DNA from: Methanococcus voltae PS
GTDB lineage: Archaea > AGJL01 > Methanococci > Methanococcales > Methanococcaceae
Length of the DNA stretch: 64,000 nucleotides
Direction: 5' to 3'
NCBI RefSeq assembly: GCF_024807035.1
Contig: NZ_JANUCQ010000002.1
Span: forward strand, 186,001-250,000
The translations under genes and the position numbers were made by a program. The notes under the pieces were generated by a model that was given only the letters and a program-made list of their open reading frames with translations, ran no database searches and was not told the DNA's origin. Shown one piece after another: positions 45,844 to 55,612 of this stretch. Within the stretch, counting starts at the first letter, position 1; each line of letters opens with the position of its first letter.

Positions 45844-47745
45844 TTATAATTTTGAAACCATATCTTTGAATAATATTTTTTCTGAGCAAGGTTCTTTATT
45901 TTCTGGCTCAATCATTTTCGTCAAGTTAGCTCCTGGTGCTACAACCTTTACAGCATGTCCTGAATCTATCATAACTTCTATAACATATGGTTTATTCATC
46001 AATATTGCTTTTTTAAGTGTTTCCTTTAAATCCTTAGAATTTGAAACTCTTTCTGCCATGACTCCGTAACTGTGAGCTAATTGGATAAAGTCCGGTGTTT
46101 CACCTAAATCTATTTGTGACTGCCTGTTATTAAGTACGGATTGTAATTGGTGAACCATTCCCAAAGCTCTATTATTAAATATCACTGCTACTACGGGTAT
46201 ATTATAATGTGCCATTGTAGCTAATTCTTGTGAGTTCATTAAGAATCCACCATCGCCACTTATGGATATAACGTTTGCATTAGGCTTTGCAAACTTAACT
46301 CCTAAAGCTGCAGGGAATCCAAAACCCATTGTCCCGAGACCGCCAGAAGTTATTAAAGCATCTTTCTTAAATTTGAAATATCTTGCTGTCCACATTTGAT
46401 TTTGACCAACGTCTGTTGTAACATATGTATTTTCAAGTTCTGGGTCTATATCATATATTGTTTCCATTAAATCATATATTGCAACTTTCGGGTGTATTTT
46501 TTCTATTTTTTCTATTTTTTCTTTGTCTGTTTTTTCTAAATTCTGTTGTTCTTCAACAGTTACACTTAATTCTTTTTCAGATTCTTCCTTTAATTTCTTA
46601 ACTTCAACTGACCATTCTGATATATCCAAAAATTTAGAATTTAGATTTGGATTTGAATTAAAATTATTTAAATTTGAATTTTCAGGAGTATTTTCAGATT
46701 TTAATAATTCTTCGTGTTTCCTTTTCTGTTTTTTCAATTGTTTTATTAAATCTTGTAATATTCTCTTAGCATCCCCTACGATTGGGATATCAACAGAAAT
46801 ATTCTTACCTATTTCTGCAGGGTCTATGTCCATATGTATAACCTTAGCATTTGGTGCAAACTCTGAAACTTTTCCGGTTACCCTGTCTGAAAACCTGCAA
46901 CCTACTGCAATTAGTAAATCACACTTATCTATGAGGTTATTTGAAGCCTGAGTACCGTGCATACCGGTTAATCCGGTTGAAAGCTCGTGTTTTTCAGATA
47001 TACAGCCTTTACCCATCAATGTGGTGCATACAGGTATATTTAACAATTCTGCAAACTCCAATAGCTCCTCACTTGCGTGAGCTATTGAAACTCCACCGCC
47101 TGCTAATATAAGGGGCTTTTTGGAATTCATTATTGCTTCTATCGTCTTTTTTATTTGCAAGGGGTGCCCTACGGTTGTAGGCTTATAACTTGAGATATTT
47201 ATATCCGCAGGTATTTTAACGGCCTTGCTAAGCTCTCCTGTTAATATATCAGATGGCATATCCACGTGTACTGGCCCAGGCCTACCTGTTGTAGCGATTT
47301 CGTGTGCTTTTCTCATTATGTCAACTAAATCGTCAGCCTGACGTATTTGGAAATTATGCTTTGTTATAGGCATAAATATGCCGAAAGAGTCTATCTCTTG
47401 GAAAGCGTCGTCACCTATTATATTAGAGCTAACCTGCCCTGTTAAAGCTATTACCGGTGATGAGTCCATGTGTGCGGTTGCTACACCAGTTACCAGGTTG
47501 GTTGCACCAGGACCTGATGTGCCTATGCAAACGCCGGCTTTTCCACTAACCCTAGCGTAGCCATCTGCCATGTGTGCCGCGGCTTGCTCGTGTCTTGTGA
47601 GTATATGTATCATATTACTATCGCATAAGGATTCGTAGAAAGATACTAAAACGCCCCCAGGATATCCAAATATTACCTTAGTTCCTTCGGCTTCCAATGC
47701 TTTTATTAAAGCCTCTGCTCCATTTACATTATTGACTTTAGTCAC
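45844..47745 (-). CDS. ilvB: Acetolactate synthase, catalytic subunit
   Basis: About 633 residues. Thiamine diphosphate enzyme making acetolactate or acetohydroxybutyrate for valine, leucine and isoleucine. Key parts: FGYPGGVLVSFYESL, the TPP-activating Glu in TRHEQAAAHMADGYAR, GTSGPGATNLVTGVATAHMD, the FAD-domain region, and the Mg-TPP motif SISGDGGFLMNSQELATMAHYN. An insertion of about 70 residues rich in Glu/Lys/Asn/Ser lies near residues 345-420, before the TPP-binding domain; other enzymes are about 560-590 residues long. The start is GTG 47745, directly after CGGTGATTTTT. It forms an operon with ilvN. Confidence 0.93.
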   Translation of the reverse strand: MTKVNNVNGAEALIKALEAEGTKVIFGYPGGVLVSFYESLCDSNMIHILTRHEQAAAHMADGYARVSGKAGVCIGTSGPGATNLVTGVATAHMDSSPVIALTGQVSSNIIGDDAFQEIDSFGIFMPITKHNFQIRQADDLVDIMRKAHEIATTGRPGPVHVDMPSDILTGELSKAVKIPADINISSYKPTTVGHPLQIKKTIEAIMNSKKPLILAGGGVSIAHASEELLEFAELLNIPVCTTLMGKGCISEKHELSTGLTGMHGTQASNNLIDKCDLLIAVGCRFSDRVTGKVSEFAPNAKVIHMDIDPAEIGKNISVDIPIVGDAKRILQDLIKQLKKQKRKHEELLKSENTPENSNLNNFNSNPNLNSKFLDISEWSVEVKKLKEESEKELSVTVEEQQNLEKTDKEKIEKIEKIHPKVAIYDLMETIYDIDPELENTYVTTDVGQNQMWTARYFKFKKDALITSGGLGTMGFGFPAALGVKFAKPNANVISISGDGGFLMNSQELATMAHYNIPVVAVIFNNRALGMVHQLQSVLNNRQSQIDLGETPDFIQLAHSYGVMAERVSNSKDLKETLKKAILMNKPYVIEVMIDSGHAVKVVAPGANLTKMIEPENKEPCSEKILFKDMVSKL

Positions 47746-48213
47746 AAAAATCACCGTTATAGTATAATTATTATAATTTTCGTAATTTCGTAATTTCGTA
47801 ATTACTTTTTTGTATAGTTTAATACCATTTATAGATTTGAATAAATATATAATTTGATAACAATATTTGTTTCAAGAGGTATATTATCTTAATGATTGTT
47901 ATTAAAATGGCATATTAGTAAATGTATTAATAAAATTGATGATTCGCTTATTTAAAAATACTTAAATAAAATATTATAAATAATTATTGATAAAAATAGA
48001 TGTATAAAACTATTAAGAGATATAATAAGCCAAAAATATAGTTTAAATTTTGTTAAAATAACATGTTATAAAAAAGCGTTATAGATAATAAATAACCTAG
48101 TTAAATAATCTATAAAATAATCTTCTAATCTATTTTAAAAAAAGAATTGATTAGGAATAATGAATACATAATTAATTTTAATTAATTTACTAATTTAATT
48201 AATTATTATTCAA
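47746..48213. other. AT-rich gap between ilvB and eL37
   Basis: A 468-bp stretch. It must contain the ilvB promoter (minus strand); no gene is supported. AAGAGGTATATTATC near 47875 followed by an ATG opens only an eight-codon frame. No hairpin of note. Confidence 0.3.
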
Positions 48214-48402
48214 TTATTTTAATCTTTCTCCGTTGAATTTTTTCCATTGCCATGCAAATCTTTTTAATTTTGCGCTTCTACCGAATCCGCATGCTGCACA
48301 TACTTTTTTCCTAACGTGGTATGATCTTTTTCCACATCTTCTGCAGATAATGTGGTTTGAACCTTTGTTGTGTTTACCTTGTGATGGGGTACCTTTGGAC
48401 AT
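48214..48402 (-). CDS. rpl37e: Ribosomal protein eL37
   Basis: A 62-residue zinc-finger protein of the large ribosomal subunit. The pattern [20 protein letters not shown] gives the CxxC...CxxC zinc site, flanked by a basic N-terminus ([16 protein letters not shown]) and the C-terminal [16 protein letters not shown] 48402 follows GGTG by six bases; the GTG at 48411 is the ribosome binding site. In most archaea it follows the LSm gene almost without gap; here the two are 469 bp apart. Confidence 0.95.
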   Translation of the reverse strand: MSKGTPSQGKHNKGSNHIICRRCGKRSYHVRKKVCAACGFGRSAKLKRFAWQWKKFNGERLK

Positions 48403-48871
48403 TTTTTTCACCGTGTTTGCTTATAATAAATTATAAAAATAAACTCAAAACTAAAAGCTCAATCTATTGATTTTTAACTTTAAAGCTTTGTTTATTTAGA
48501 TTATTACGTTTATTACGTTTATATTGTTACGTATAGTACTTTAACATAATATATACTTATAGTATAAATATATTATTGTATAATTCTCGATAGCATGATG
48601 ATACCATAAATACCAATTACAGCACTTTTTGTGATGACTCGATAAATATGATAATAATACAATTGAAAATATAAAACATAATTATTATTAAACTATTATT
48701 AAATTATTCACGATTAGAAATTTAAATATAACTTTAAATTATAAACTTTAAATTATAATTTTAAACAAATATGAATATAAAAAGTGAATATCTATTGTTA
48801 GTAGTTAAAATTATACTAACAACATATATTCTTTTTTAATCGCTAAGTTTTAGACTATAACTTACTATAAC
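48403..48871. other. Unusually long gap between eL37 and LSm
   Basis: Normally these genes are adjacent. This 469-bp region has no supported frame. ATGATGA near 48596 and TGATGA near 48632 look like box C/C' motifs, but no CTGA box follows at a workable distance, so no guide RNA is called. It probably contains a separate promoter for eL37. Confidence 0.3.
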
Positions 48872-49081
48872 TTATAATGAAACGTATAAAACGTTGTCTC
48901 CTCTAACAACTAACATAGGGTACTCTTTTTCTCCTAATTTAGCGTTTTCTAAAGCAACATTCATGTGTAAGTCGTATGCTTTTAATCTTCCTTTGATTTC
49001 TTTACCGTCTTTTAAAAATACGGTGATATTTGTGTTGATTGATTTTCCTAATGCGTCTAATGGTCTTTGTGTATCCATCAT
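48872..49081 (-). CDS. LSm (Sm-like) RNA-binding protein
   Basis: A 69-residue archaeal Sm protein. Sm motif 1 is in NTNITVFLKDGKEIKGRLKAYDLHMNVALENA (residues about 17-48) and Sm motif 2 in VVRGDNVLYVSL, with the RGD that contacts RNA. It assembles into heptameric rings binding U-rich RNA and tRNA precursors. The start is ATG 49081, which follows GAGGTGTTAAT; an adjacent ATG at 49078 is equally usable. Confidence 0.93.
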   Translation of the reverse strand: MMDTQRPLDALGKSINTNITVFLKDGKEIKGRLKAYDLHMNVALENAKLGEKEYPMLVVRGDNVLYVSL

Positions 49082-49430
49082 ATTAACACCTCGCAAATAA
49101 AAAATTAACTGCTTAAATTTTGTAAAGAATAGATATAATTTTCTAATATATAATACTTTGCACTTAATAAATAATTCAGAGTACTTTATTCTAAATTAGA
49201 TAATTTTATACGGACTTTATAAGTATTTTATTTATTATGATAAGATATTTAATTAAATAAAAGATATATAATAGACTTTGTTAATCAATTATAAAAACTT
49301 TGATATTAAATTATATATATTAAGGTATTGTATATGTAATTTGTATTAAAACTTTATTAAAACATTATTAAAAATTATATTTAAAAATTATATTTAAATT
49401 CATACTACTAATAAAATAGGTGTTCAAATT
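49082..49430. other. Divergent gap between LSm and gatD
   Basis: A 349-bp AT-rich region holding both promoters. No gene or stable structure. TTATATTTAAA is repeated just before gatD (near 49376-49396). Confidence 0.3.
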
Positions 49431-50777
49431 ATGAGTAACAATAATTGTTTGGAAAATTTAAAAACAGATATTGGAGATTTGGTGGAAATAACTACAAAAG
49501 CAGAAGCTGATAAATCTTCAACAACCTATAAAGGAAACATTATGCCTTGTTTAAAAGAAGACGTTATTATGATAAAAATGAGTAGCGGATACAATGCAGG
49601 TATAAAAAAGGAAAAAATCGAAGAAATTAAACTTTTAAGTAAAGGAGAAACACCTAAGCACGTTAAAACCGACTTGGAGATAAACAAAGATAAAAAATTG
49701 AAAAATATATCAATCATATCAACTGGCGGTACTGTTGCTTCTAGAGTAGACTATAAAACCGGTGCAGTTCACCCTGCTTTCACAGCGGACGACTTAATTA
49801 TGGCAGTTCCCGAACTTTTGACTATAGCAAATATCTCTGGAAAGGCAGTAATGAACATATTAAGTGAAAACATGTTGCCTACCTACTGGAAAGAAGTAGC
49901 TGAACACATTGAACAAGAAGTAAAAAACGGAGCAGACGGAATTGTTATTGCGCACGGTACTGATACTATGCACTACACGGCTTCAGCTCTTCAATTTATG
50001 GTTAAATCAAATGTGCCTATTATTTTAGTGGGTGCTCAAAGAAGTAGCGATAGACCTTCTTCAGACGCTGCTTTAAACTTAATTGCTTCAACTAAATTTG
50101 CTACAGAAGGTTTAAGCGGTGTTTACGTACTTATGCACGGCGAAAACGGTGACGAATACTGTTACTTACACGAAGGCGTAAAAGTTAGAAAATTACATTC
50201 TTCGAGAAGGGATGCTTTTAAATCAGTTAACGCTCAACCTGTTGCTAAAATGAATATGCTTTCAAAAAACAAAAAAACAAACGAAAAAGACTATAAAATT
50301 GAATACCTTGCAGACGAAAGAAAATTAAAACAAAACATTATAGATAAAAACTTGAATGTGCAAATAAACACGAAATTAGAGGAAAGAGTAGCACTTTTAA
50401 AAATTTATCCAGGTATCAATTCAGATATTTTGAAATATTATGCAGATAAAGGCTACAAAGGAATCGTTTTAGAAGGTACTGGATTAGGACACGCTCCAGA
50501 AACTTTATTTGAGGGCATTAAATACGCCATAAGCAAAGGATTATTGGTTGCTATGACGACACAAACCATTAATGGAAGGGTAAACATGAACGTTTACTCA
50601 AACGGTGTAGAATTGCAAAAAATGGGCGTAATTAGCTGTGAAGATATGAACGCTGAAACTGCACTTGTAAAAATGATGTATTTATTGGCAAATTACGAGT
50701 TTAAAGAAGCTAAGGACTTAATGGGAAAAAATATTGCGGGAGAAATAACCGAATTTAGTGTAATTGATTTAAATTAA
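49431..50777 (+). CDS. gatD: Glutamyl-tRNA(Gln) amidotransferase subunit D
   Basis: A 448-residue asparaginase-like subunit that releases ammonia from glutamine or asparagine for GatE. Residues 1-80 are the SH3-like N-terminal domain. The catalytic part starts with [21 protein letters not shown] (first Thr) and continues with [20 protein letters not shown] (Thr-Asp) and the Lys in [18 protein letters not shown] region. GatDE forms Gln-tRNA(Gln) from Glu-tRNA(Gln) and exists only in archaea, which mostly lack GlnRS. ATG follows AGGTGTTCAAATT. It is followed by gatE after 120 bp. Confidence 0.95.
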   Translation: MSNNNCLENLKTDIGDLVEITTKAEADKSSTTYKGNIMPCLKEDVIMIKMSSGYNAGIKKEKIEEIKLLSKGETPKHVKTDLEINKDKKLKNISIISTGGTVASRVDYKTGAVHPAFTADDLIMAVPELLTIANISGKAVMNILSENMLPTYWKEVAEHIEQEVKNGADGIVIAHGTDTMHYTASALQFMVKSNVPIILVGAQRSSDRPSSDAALNLIASTKFATEGLSGVYVLMHGENGDEYCYLHEGVKVRKLHSSRRDAFKSVNAQPVAKMNMLSKNKKTNEKDYKIEYLADERKLKQNIIDKNLNVQINTKLEERVALLKIYPGINSDILKYYADKGYKGIVLEGTGLGHAPETLFEGIKYAISKGLLVAMTTQTINGRVNMNVYSNGVELQKMGVISCEDMNAETALVKMMYLLANYEFKEAKDLMGKNIAGEITEFSVIDLN

Positions 50778-50897
50778 ATATGATGTATCATAATGTAAAT
50801 AAAATAAGATAAAAAGTAAAAATATTATGGAATAACCTTATAAAATAAACTTATAAAATAACTTCATTTAATTATTTATTTGATTATTGGTGATATT

Positions 50898-52832
50898 ATG
50901 TCAAATTCTGATTTGAATTTAAATTTAGACTATAAAGAATTGGGTTTAAAAGTTGGTTTAGAGATACACCAACAACTAAACACGAGTAGGAAATTATTTT
51001 GTAATTGCCCTACAAAAATTAGAGATGATGAACCTCACGGGGAAATTGAAAGAGTTTTAAGACCTTCTCAAAGTGAAATGGGTCAGATTGATAAAGCAGC
51101 CCTTATTGAGTCTAAAAAAGAGAAAAACTATGTTTATCAGTACTATAACGATACAAACTGTCTTGTAGAATTAGATGACGAACCGCCTCAAGGACCTTGT
51201 GAAGAGGGAGTTTACACAGCAGTTGAAGTTTCAGAGCTTATGGACATGCACGTAGTTGACGAAGTTCAAGTTATGCGTAAAATGGTTATTGATGGTTCAA
51301 ATACATCTGGATTTCAAAGAACTATGTTTATATCGCAAGATGGTAACATAGAAACAGATTATGGCGATGTTAGAATCACAAGTTTATGCTTAGAAGAAGA
51401 CGCTTGTAAAAAAGTAAGGGATGAAAAAGACAAAGTAATTTACTGCGTTGATAGATTGGGAATTCCTTTATTGGAAATCACCACCGAACCTGACATTACA
51501 ACCCCCGAAATGGGAAAAGAAGCTGCAAGAAGAATTGGTACAATCTTAAGGGCTACAGGAAAAGCTAAAAGGGGATTAGGAACCATTAGGCAGGACGTAA
51601 ACATTTCTATTAAAGAAGGTGCACGTATTGAAGTTAAAGGGGTTCAAAATCTTGATTTAATCGAGCAAATTATTAAAAACGAAGCAATAAGACAAATTAA
51701 GTTAAACGAAATTAAAAAAGAGTTAATTGAAAGAAATGCGGAAGTAAAAACAGGTACTCAAAATATCGTAGATGTTACCGAATTATTTAAAAATACTGAA
51801 TCAAAAGTAATTAAAAGTGCTTTAAAGAAAAAAGGTGTAGTTAAAGCAATTTTACTCAAAGGATTTGATGGTTTAATCGGTAAAGAAGTTCAACCAAACA
51901 GAAGATTAGGAACTGAATTCTCTGACCGTGGAAAAGTAATCGGAGGCGTTGGAGGATTATTCCATACTGATGAATTGCCAAAATACGGAATTACGCAAGA
52001 AGAAGTTGACGCACTTAAAGAATTTATGGGTGCAAATGCCGAAACAAAAGACGCTGTTATTATTGTGGCAGATAGGGAATCTAAAGCTGTTAGAGCTTTA
52101 GGTGCTGTGTTAGATAGAGCATACGAGGCCATAACAATAGGAATTCCAGAAGAAACAAGAAAAGCTTTAGAAGATGGTAATACGTCATATTTAAGACCTT
52201 TACCAGGTGCTGCAAGGATGTATCCTGAAACAGATATTCCAAACATCCCAATTAGCGATGAATTCGTTGAAAACATTAGAAATAATCTCCCAGAGATGCC
52301 AAAAGAAAAATTGGAAAGATTTATAAAAGAATATGACTTAAACAACGATTTAGCAAAACAAATGGTTATGTCTTACCACGTGGATTTATTTGAAGAGCTT
52401 GCGAAAACATTTAAAGTTAAACCGACCTTAATTGCTACAACAATTGAAGCTACAGTTAAAGAAATTAGAAGAGAAGGCTTTAACATTGAATTACTTAAAG
52501 AAGAACACTTTGAACAATTATTTGAATGTATTGAAAACGGTAAAGTTTCAAAAGAAGCAATTGTTGATGTATTGAAAGGATTTGTTGAAAATCCCTATGC
52601 AAATGTTGATAAAATACTTGAAATTAAAGGACTTAGTGCAATGTCTGAAGAAGACGTTGTAAAAGAGATAAAAAGTATTATTAAGCAAAACATTGCTGTT
52701 GTTAATGAAAAAGGCATGGGTGCCATGGGTTTATTGATGGGTAGATGTATGGCAAACTTACGTGGAAAAGCAGACGGAAAATTGATTAATAAAACATTAC
52801 AAGATGAATTAAAAAGTATTGTTAATAAATAA
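50898..52832 (+). CDS. gatE: Glutamyl-tRNA(Gln) amidotransferase subunit E
   Basis: About 644 residues. Kinase/amidating subunit that phosphorylates the Glu on tRNA(Gln) and transfers ammonia. Family signatures: LKVGLEIHQQLNTSRKLFCNCP, YQYYNDTNCLVELDDEPP, LEITTEPDITTPEMGKEAARRIG, TIRQDVNISIKEGARIEVKGVQ, and a C-terminal YqeY-like helical tail with GAMGLLMGRCMANLRGKADGK. An AspRS-like insertion domain sits in the middle (about 290-420). ATG 50898 follows TTGGTGATATT; a TTG six codons upstream is in frame but precedes the ribosome binding site. Co-transcribed with gatD. Confidence 0.95.
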   Translation: MSNSDLNLNLDYKELGLKVGLEIHQQLNTSRKLFCNCPTKIRDDEPHGEIERVLRPSQSEMGQIDKAALIESKKEKNYVYQYYNDTNCLVELDDEPPQGPCEEGVYTAVEVSELMDMHVVDEVQVMRKMVIDGSNTSGFQRTMFISQDGNIETDYGDVRITSLCLEEDACKKVRDEKDKVIYCVDRLGIPLLEITTEPDITTPEMGKEAARRIGTILRATGKAKRGLGTIRQDVNISIKEGARIEVKGVQNLDLIEQIIKNEAIRQIKLNEIKKELIERNAEVKTGTQNIVDVTELFKNTESKVIKSALKKKGVVKAILLKGFDGLIGKEVQPNRRLGTEFSDRGKVIGGVGGLFHTDELPKYGITQEEVDALKEFMGANAETKDAVIIVADRESKAVRALGAVLDRAYEAITIGIPEETRKALEDGNTSYLRPLPGAARMYPETDIPNIPISDEFVENIRNNLPEMPKEKLERFIKEYDLNNDLAKQMVMSYHVDLFEELAKTFKVKPTLIATTIEATVKEIRREGFNIELLKEEHFEQLFECIENGKVSKEAIVDVLKGFVENPYANVDKILEIKGLSAMSEEDVVKEIKSIIKQNIAVVNEKGMGAMGLLMGRCMANLRGKADGKLINKTLQDELKSIVNK

Positions 52833-52966
52833 TTTACTTAATTAAATTATTTTTATTTTTACTATTTATTTTTAAAATTAAAAAAGTATGATTTTTATTT
52901 TATTATTTTATTATTTTATTCTTATTTTTATTAATTTACTATTGTAATATATTCTACTTTAATAGA

Positions 52967-53488
52967 TTATCTACACATTATTATTTTATATTTATCTTCA
53001 ATCATTTTTGCATTAATTAAAGGTATGGATTCATTTTCAGAACCTTCTTCTACCCATGTTAAACCACGATATTCTCCAGAAACGTCTATTATAGAACCTT
53101 GAATTAAGCCAGTGCCTAAATATTTAACCTTTACGTTATTGCCCTCGTAATAATCTTCAGAAATTTTTTTTGTAGCCATTATTAAATATGACCGCCCATC
53201 TGTTTCGTCAACTTCAATAATTTGACCATTATAATGAATCATTTTACCAACATATTGTTCGTTATGGTCTATTAAATCATTATAATTTACATCTATATCT
53301 ACATCTAAAGCTTCCTCATTAATTTGAGAGCCATTTATTTGTTTTACTACCTCACCATCCTCTGAAGAGATGGTAACTGGGGATGGGGTAAGATAACCTA
53401 TAGAAAATATAGTAATTGCGCCAATAGCTATTAAAATCACTGCTATAATTCCTAACAATGTATATAATTTGTTTTTTGGCAAACTCAT
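52967..53488 (-). CDS. Membrane-anchored OB-like protein, copy A
   Basis: About 173 residues. The N-terminal helix (KNKLYTLLGIIAVILIAIGA) anchors the protein. The exposed domain has NYNDLIDHNEQYVGKMIHY, TKKISEDYYEGNNVKVKYLG and GSIIDVSGEYRGLTWVEEG, a pattern of five strands like an OB fold (tRNA-anti-like lipoprotein domains). It is a clear paralogue of the gene at 53674, matching over its full length. ATG 53488 follows GAGGTTTTTTTT and starts exactly at the equivalent position of copy B; a frame-extending ATG at 53506 does not. Function unknown. Confidence 0.65.
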   Translation of the reverse strand: MSLPKNKLYTLLGIIAVILIAIGAITIFSIGYLTPSPVTISSEDGEVVKQINGSQINEEALDVDIDVNYNDLIDHNEQYVGKMIHYNGQIIEVDETDGRSYLIMATKKISEDYYEGNNVKVKYLGTGLIQGSIIDVSGEYRGLTWVEEGSENESIPLINAKMIEDKYKIIMCR

Positions 53489-53612
53489 AAAAAAAACCTC
53501 TGCCATTTGTTATGTATTAATAATATATCTAAATATACTTATATTAATAGTGTTTAGTTATAGTAATTAAATTAAAAAATTATTTTATAAAATAAAAAAA
53601 AGTATGATTATT

Positions 53613-53667
53613 TTATTATTCTTTTATTATTCTTTTATTATTCTTTTATTATTCTTTTATTATTCTT
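53613..53667. repeat. Five perfect 11-bp tandem repeats
   Basis: TTATTATTCTT is repeated exactly five times directly downstream of copy B, between the two paralogues. An 11-bp unit fits about one helical turn. It is likely polymorphic in copy number. Confidence 0.85.
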
Positions 53668-53673
53668 TTACTA

Positions 53674-54156
53674 TTATTCAATTAACAATGCATGTATTGA
53701 AGGTATAGTTTCATTTTCTGAATCTTCGCCTGCCCATTTTAAGCCACTGTAATTTCCATAAACATTTATTATAGTACCGTTAGCTAGTTTATCGCCTTTG
53801 TACCATGCATTTATGTTATTGCCATTATAATAATTTTCAGAACTTTTTTTAGTAGCCAAGGTTAAATAAATATATCCTGTGCTTTCGTTAATTTTAATAA
53901 TTTGACCTTTGTAATGAATTATTTTACCAACATATTGTTCGTTATAGTCTATTAAATCATTATAATCCACATCTAAAGCTTTTTCTTTAATTTGGGAATC
54001 GGTGTAATGAGTTATTACTTGCACATCGTCTGAAGAGGTGGCAACTGAAGATATGGTAAAATAACCGGCAGATAGTGTGATAATACCACCAATAGCTATC
54101 AAAACTATTGCAATTAGTCCCAATAATATGTATAATTTGTTTTTTGAAAAATCCAT
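53674..54156 (-). CDS. Membrane-anchored OB-like protein, copy B
   Basis: A 160-residue paralogue of the protein at 52967. It has the same N-terminal anchor (SKNKLYILLGLIAIVLIAIGG) and exposed domain (VDYNDLIDYNEQYVGKIIHY, TKKSSENYYNGNNINAWYKG, GTIINVYGNYSGLKWAGED). It lacks the last dozen residues of copy A. ATG follows CTCGAGGTTTTTT. The two genes are in tandem on one strand with 185 bp between them, so a local duplication is the obvious origin. Predicted to face the outside of the membrane. No role known. Confidence 0.65.
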   Translation of the reverse strand: MDFSKNKLYILLGLIAIVLIAIGGIITLSAGYFTISSVATSSDDVQVITHYTDSQIKEKALDVDYNDLIDYNEQYVGKIIHYKGQIIKINESTGYIYLTLATKKSSENYYNGNNINAWYKGDKLANGTIINVYGNYSGLKWAGEDSENETIPSIHALLIE

Positions 54157-54383
54157 AAAAAACCTCGAGCCATTTAATTATACATTTAATTACATATCTT
54201 AATATATTTCAATATATGATTTAAACATGTTTATTTGAATTAAGTAATTCCTAAATTTATTTTTTTAATGGCTTAAAAATAAATTAAAAATTACAATTGG
54301 GATTAAATTAAAAATCTAAAAAAAGAAAGATATTTTAGAAGTCATGATTATGAGCTATAAATATTTATTTAGTTATTTATTAA

Positions 54384-55418
54384 TTATTCTTCATTTAAAG
54401 GTAATTTTTCAGGGCAAACTCTTGCAAAAGTCAAATATCCTGTGTGTCCTATCATTCTTGTTGATGGTCTAACGCCTTTTTCTGAAATATCCATTTCTCT
54501 TAAGATACATTCGATTGTAATAATATCTAAGAAATTATTTTCTTTTAAAGCTTCTACAGCTTTTTTTGATTGCTCTATGTATGGAACATAAACCGCAATT
54601 CTACCTTTTGCCTTGTTTAAAGCTTGTTTTGCGTGTGGAACTACATTCCAAGGGTCTGGCATATCTAAAACAATTACGTCAACGTCTTGTTCTTCAATAC
54701 CTTCTGTTATATCGCCTATTTTCTGAATTACATTATAAACTTTTTTGCTTTCAGCTACTTCGTTTACAATTGGCTCTGTTTCAACTGGTTCTTCATCTAC
54801 ACCAATTATTGGTTGGTTTAATTTTACAGAACCCATAATTTCAAGGTTTTTTCTTGCAATCTTTGCAAATTCTGGTCTTTTTTCGTAAGTAACTACTTTT
54901 CCTTCCTTACCGACTGCTTGTGATAAGTACATTGTTAAACCTGCTGAACCAGTTCCTGCCTCAATAACGGTTTCACCGTTTTCAATACCACAGTATGCAA
55001 TTATAAGACCTATATCTTTAGGTAATAATGTTGTAACGCTTCTTTTCATCTTTTTGATGATGTCAAAAGCTGTAGGCTCAACTAAATAAAATTCGTCACC
55101 TTTATGGGTCGGTAACACGTTACCTTCGCTAACATCCGTTAAATTTGCTACACCTAAATCGTTTCCAAATTCCTTGTTTTCTTTTGCAATTAGGTATTTT
55201 TTACCCCTTTTGTCAATAACTAATTTTTTAGTCTTTGTAGAACCATCATACGTATAGTATTTCCAAGTTGGTTTTACTTCCTTTTTTTCTTTCTTTTTTT
55301 CTTCCATTTCTACGTTATTTTCTTCTTTCTTTTCTACGGATTCAGTATTTTCGTTAGTTTTAATATCTTGTGTTTCTTGTGTTTCTTCCGTTTTATTGGT
55401 CAATTCTTCATTGGTCAC
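54384..55418 (-). CDS. trmI: tRNA (adenine-N1)-methyltransferase TrmI
   Basis: A 344-residue SAM-dependent enzyme that makes m1A at tRNA positions 57/58. The conserved core begins near residue 52. KDIGLIIAYCGIENGETVIEAGTGSAG holds the SAM motif, followed by VGKEGKVVTYEKRPEFAKIARKNLE, VDVIVLDMPDPWNVV and the C-terminal RPSTRMIGHTGYLTFAR. The first 50 residues are a Glu/Lys/Thr-rich extension not normal for the family. The start is GTG 55418, after ATGGTGAAATA. An internal acidic loop (DEEPVETEPIVNEV) is another insertion. Confidence 0.9.
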   Translation of the reverse strand: MTNEELTNKTEETQETQDIKTNENTESVEKKEENNVEMEEKKKEKKEVKPTWKYYTYDGSTKTKKLVIDKRGKKYLIAKENKEFGNDLGVANLTDVSEGNVLPTHKGDEFYLVEPTAFDIIKKMKRSVTTLLPKDIGLIIAYCGIENGETVIEAGTGSAGLTMYLSQAVGKEGKVVTYEKRPEFAKIARKNLEIMGSVKLNQPIIGVDEEPVETEPIVNEVAESKKVYNVIQKIGDITEGIEEQDVDVIVLDMPDPWNVVPHAKQALNKAKGRIAVYVPYIEQSKKAVEALKENNFLDIITIECILREMDISEKGVRPSTRMIGHTGYLTFARVCPEKLPLNEE

Positions 55419-55612
55419 TATTTCACCATTATATTATAGGATAATAATATTGTAATAAATTATTGTAATAAATTATTGTAATAAGTTATTGTAATAAATT
55501 TATGAATAATATGTCCTTCTAATTTTTATAGATTTACAATTATCAAATATAAATTTTATTTTTATGGAGTTTATATTACCTATTTTACTTATTTTACTTA
55601 TTCTAACTTACT

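Noticed and set aside
48590-48660. Possible second C/D box RNA (ATGATGA and TGATGA motifs)
   Set aside because: No CTGA box occurs 10-14 nt after either motif on the plus strand, and the minus strand does not provide the boxes in order.
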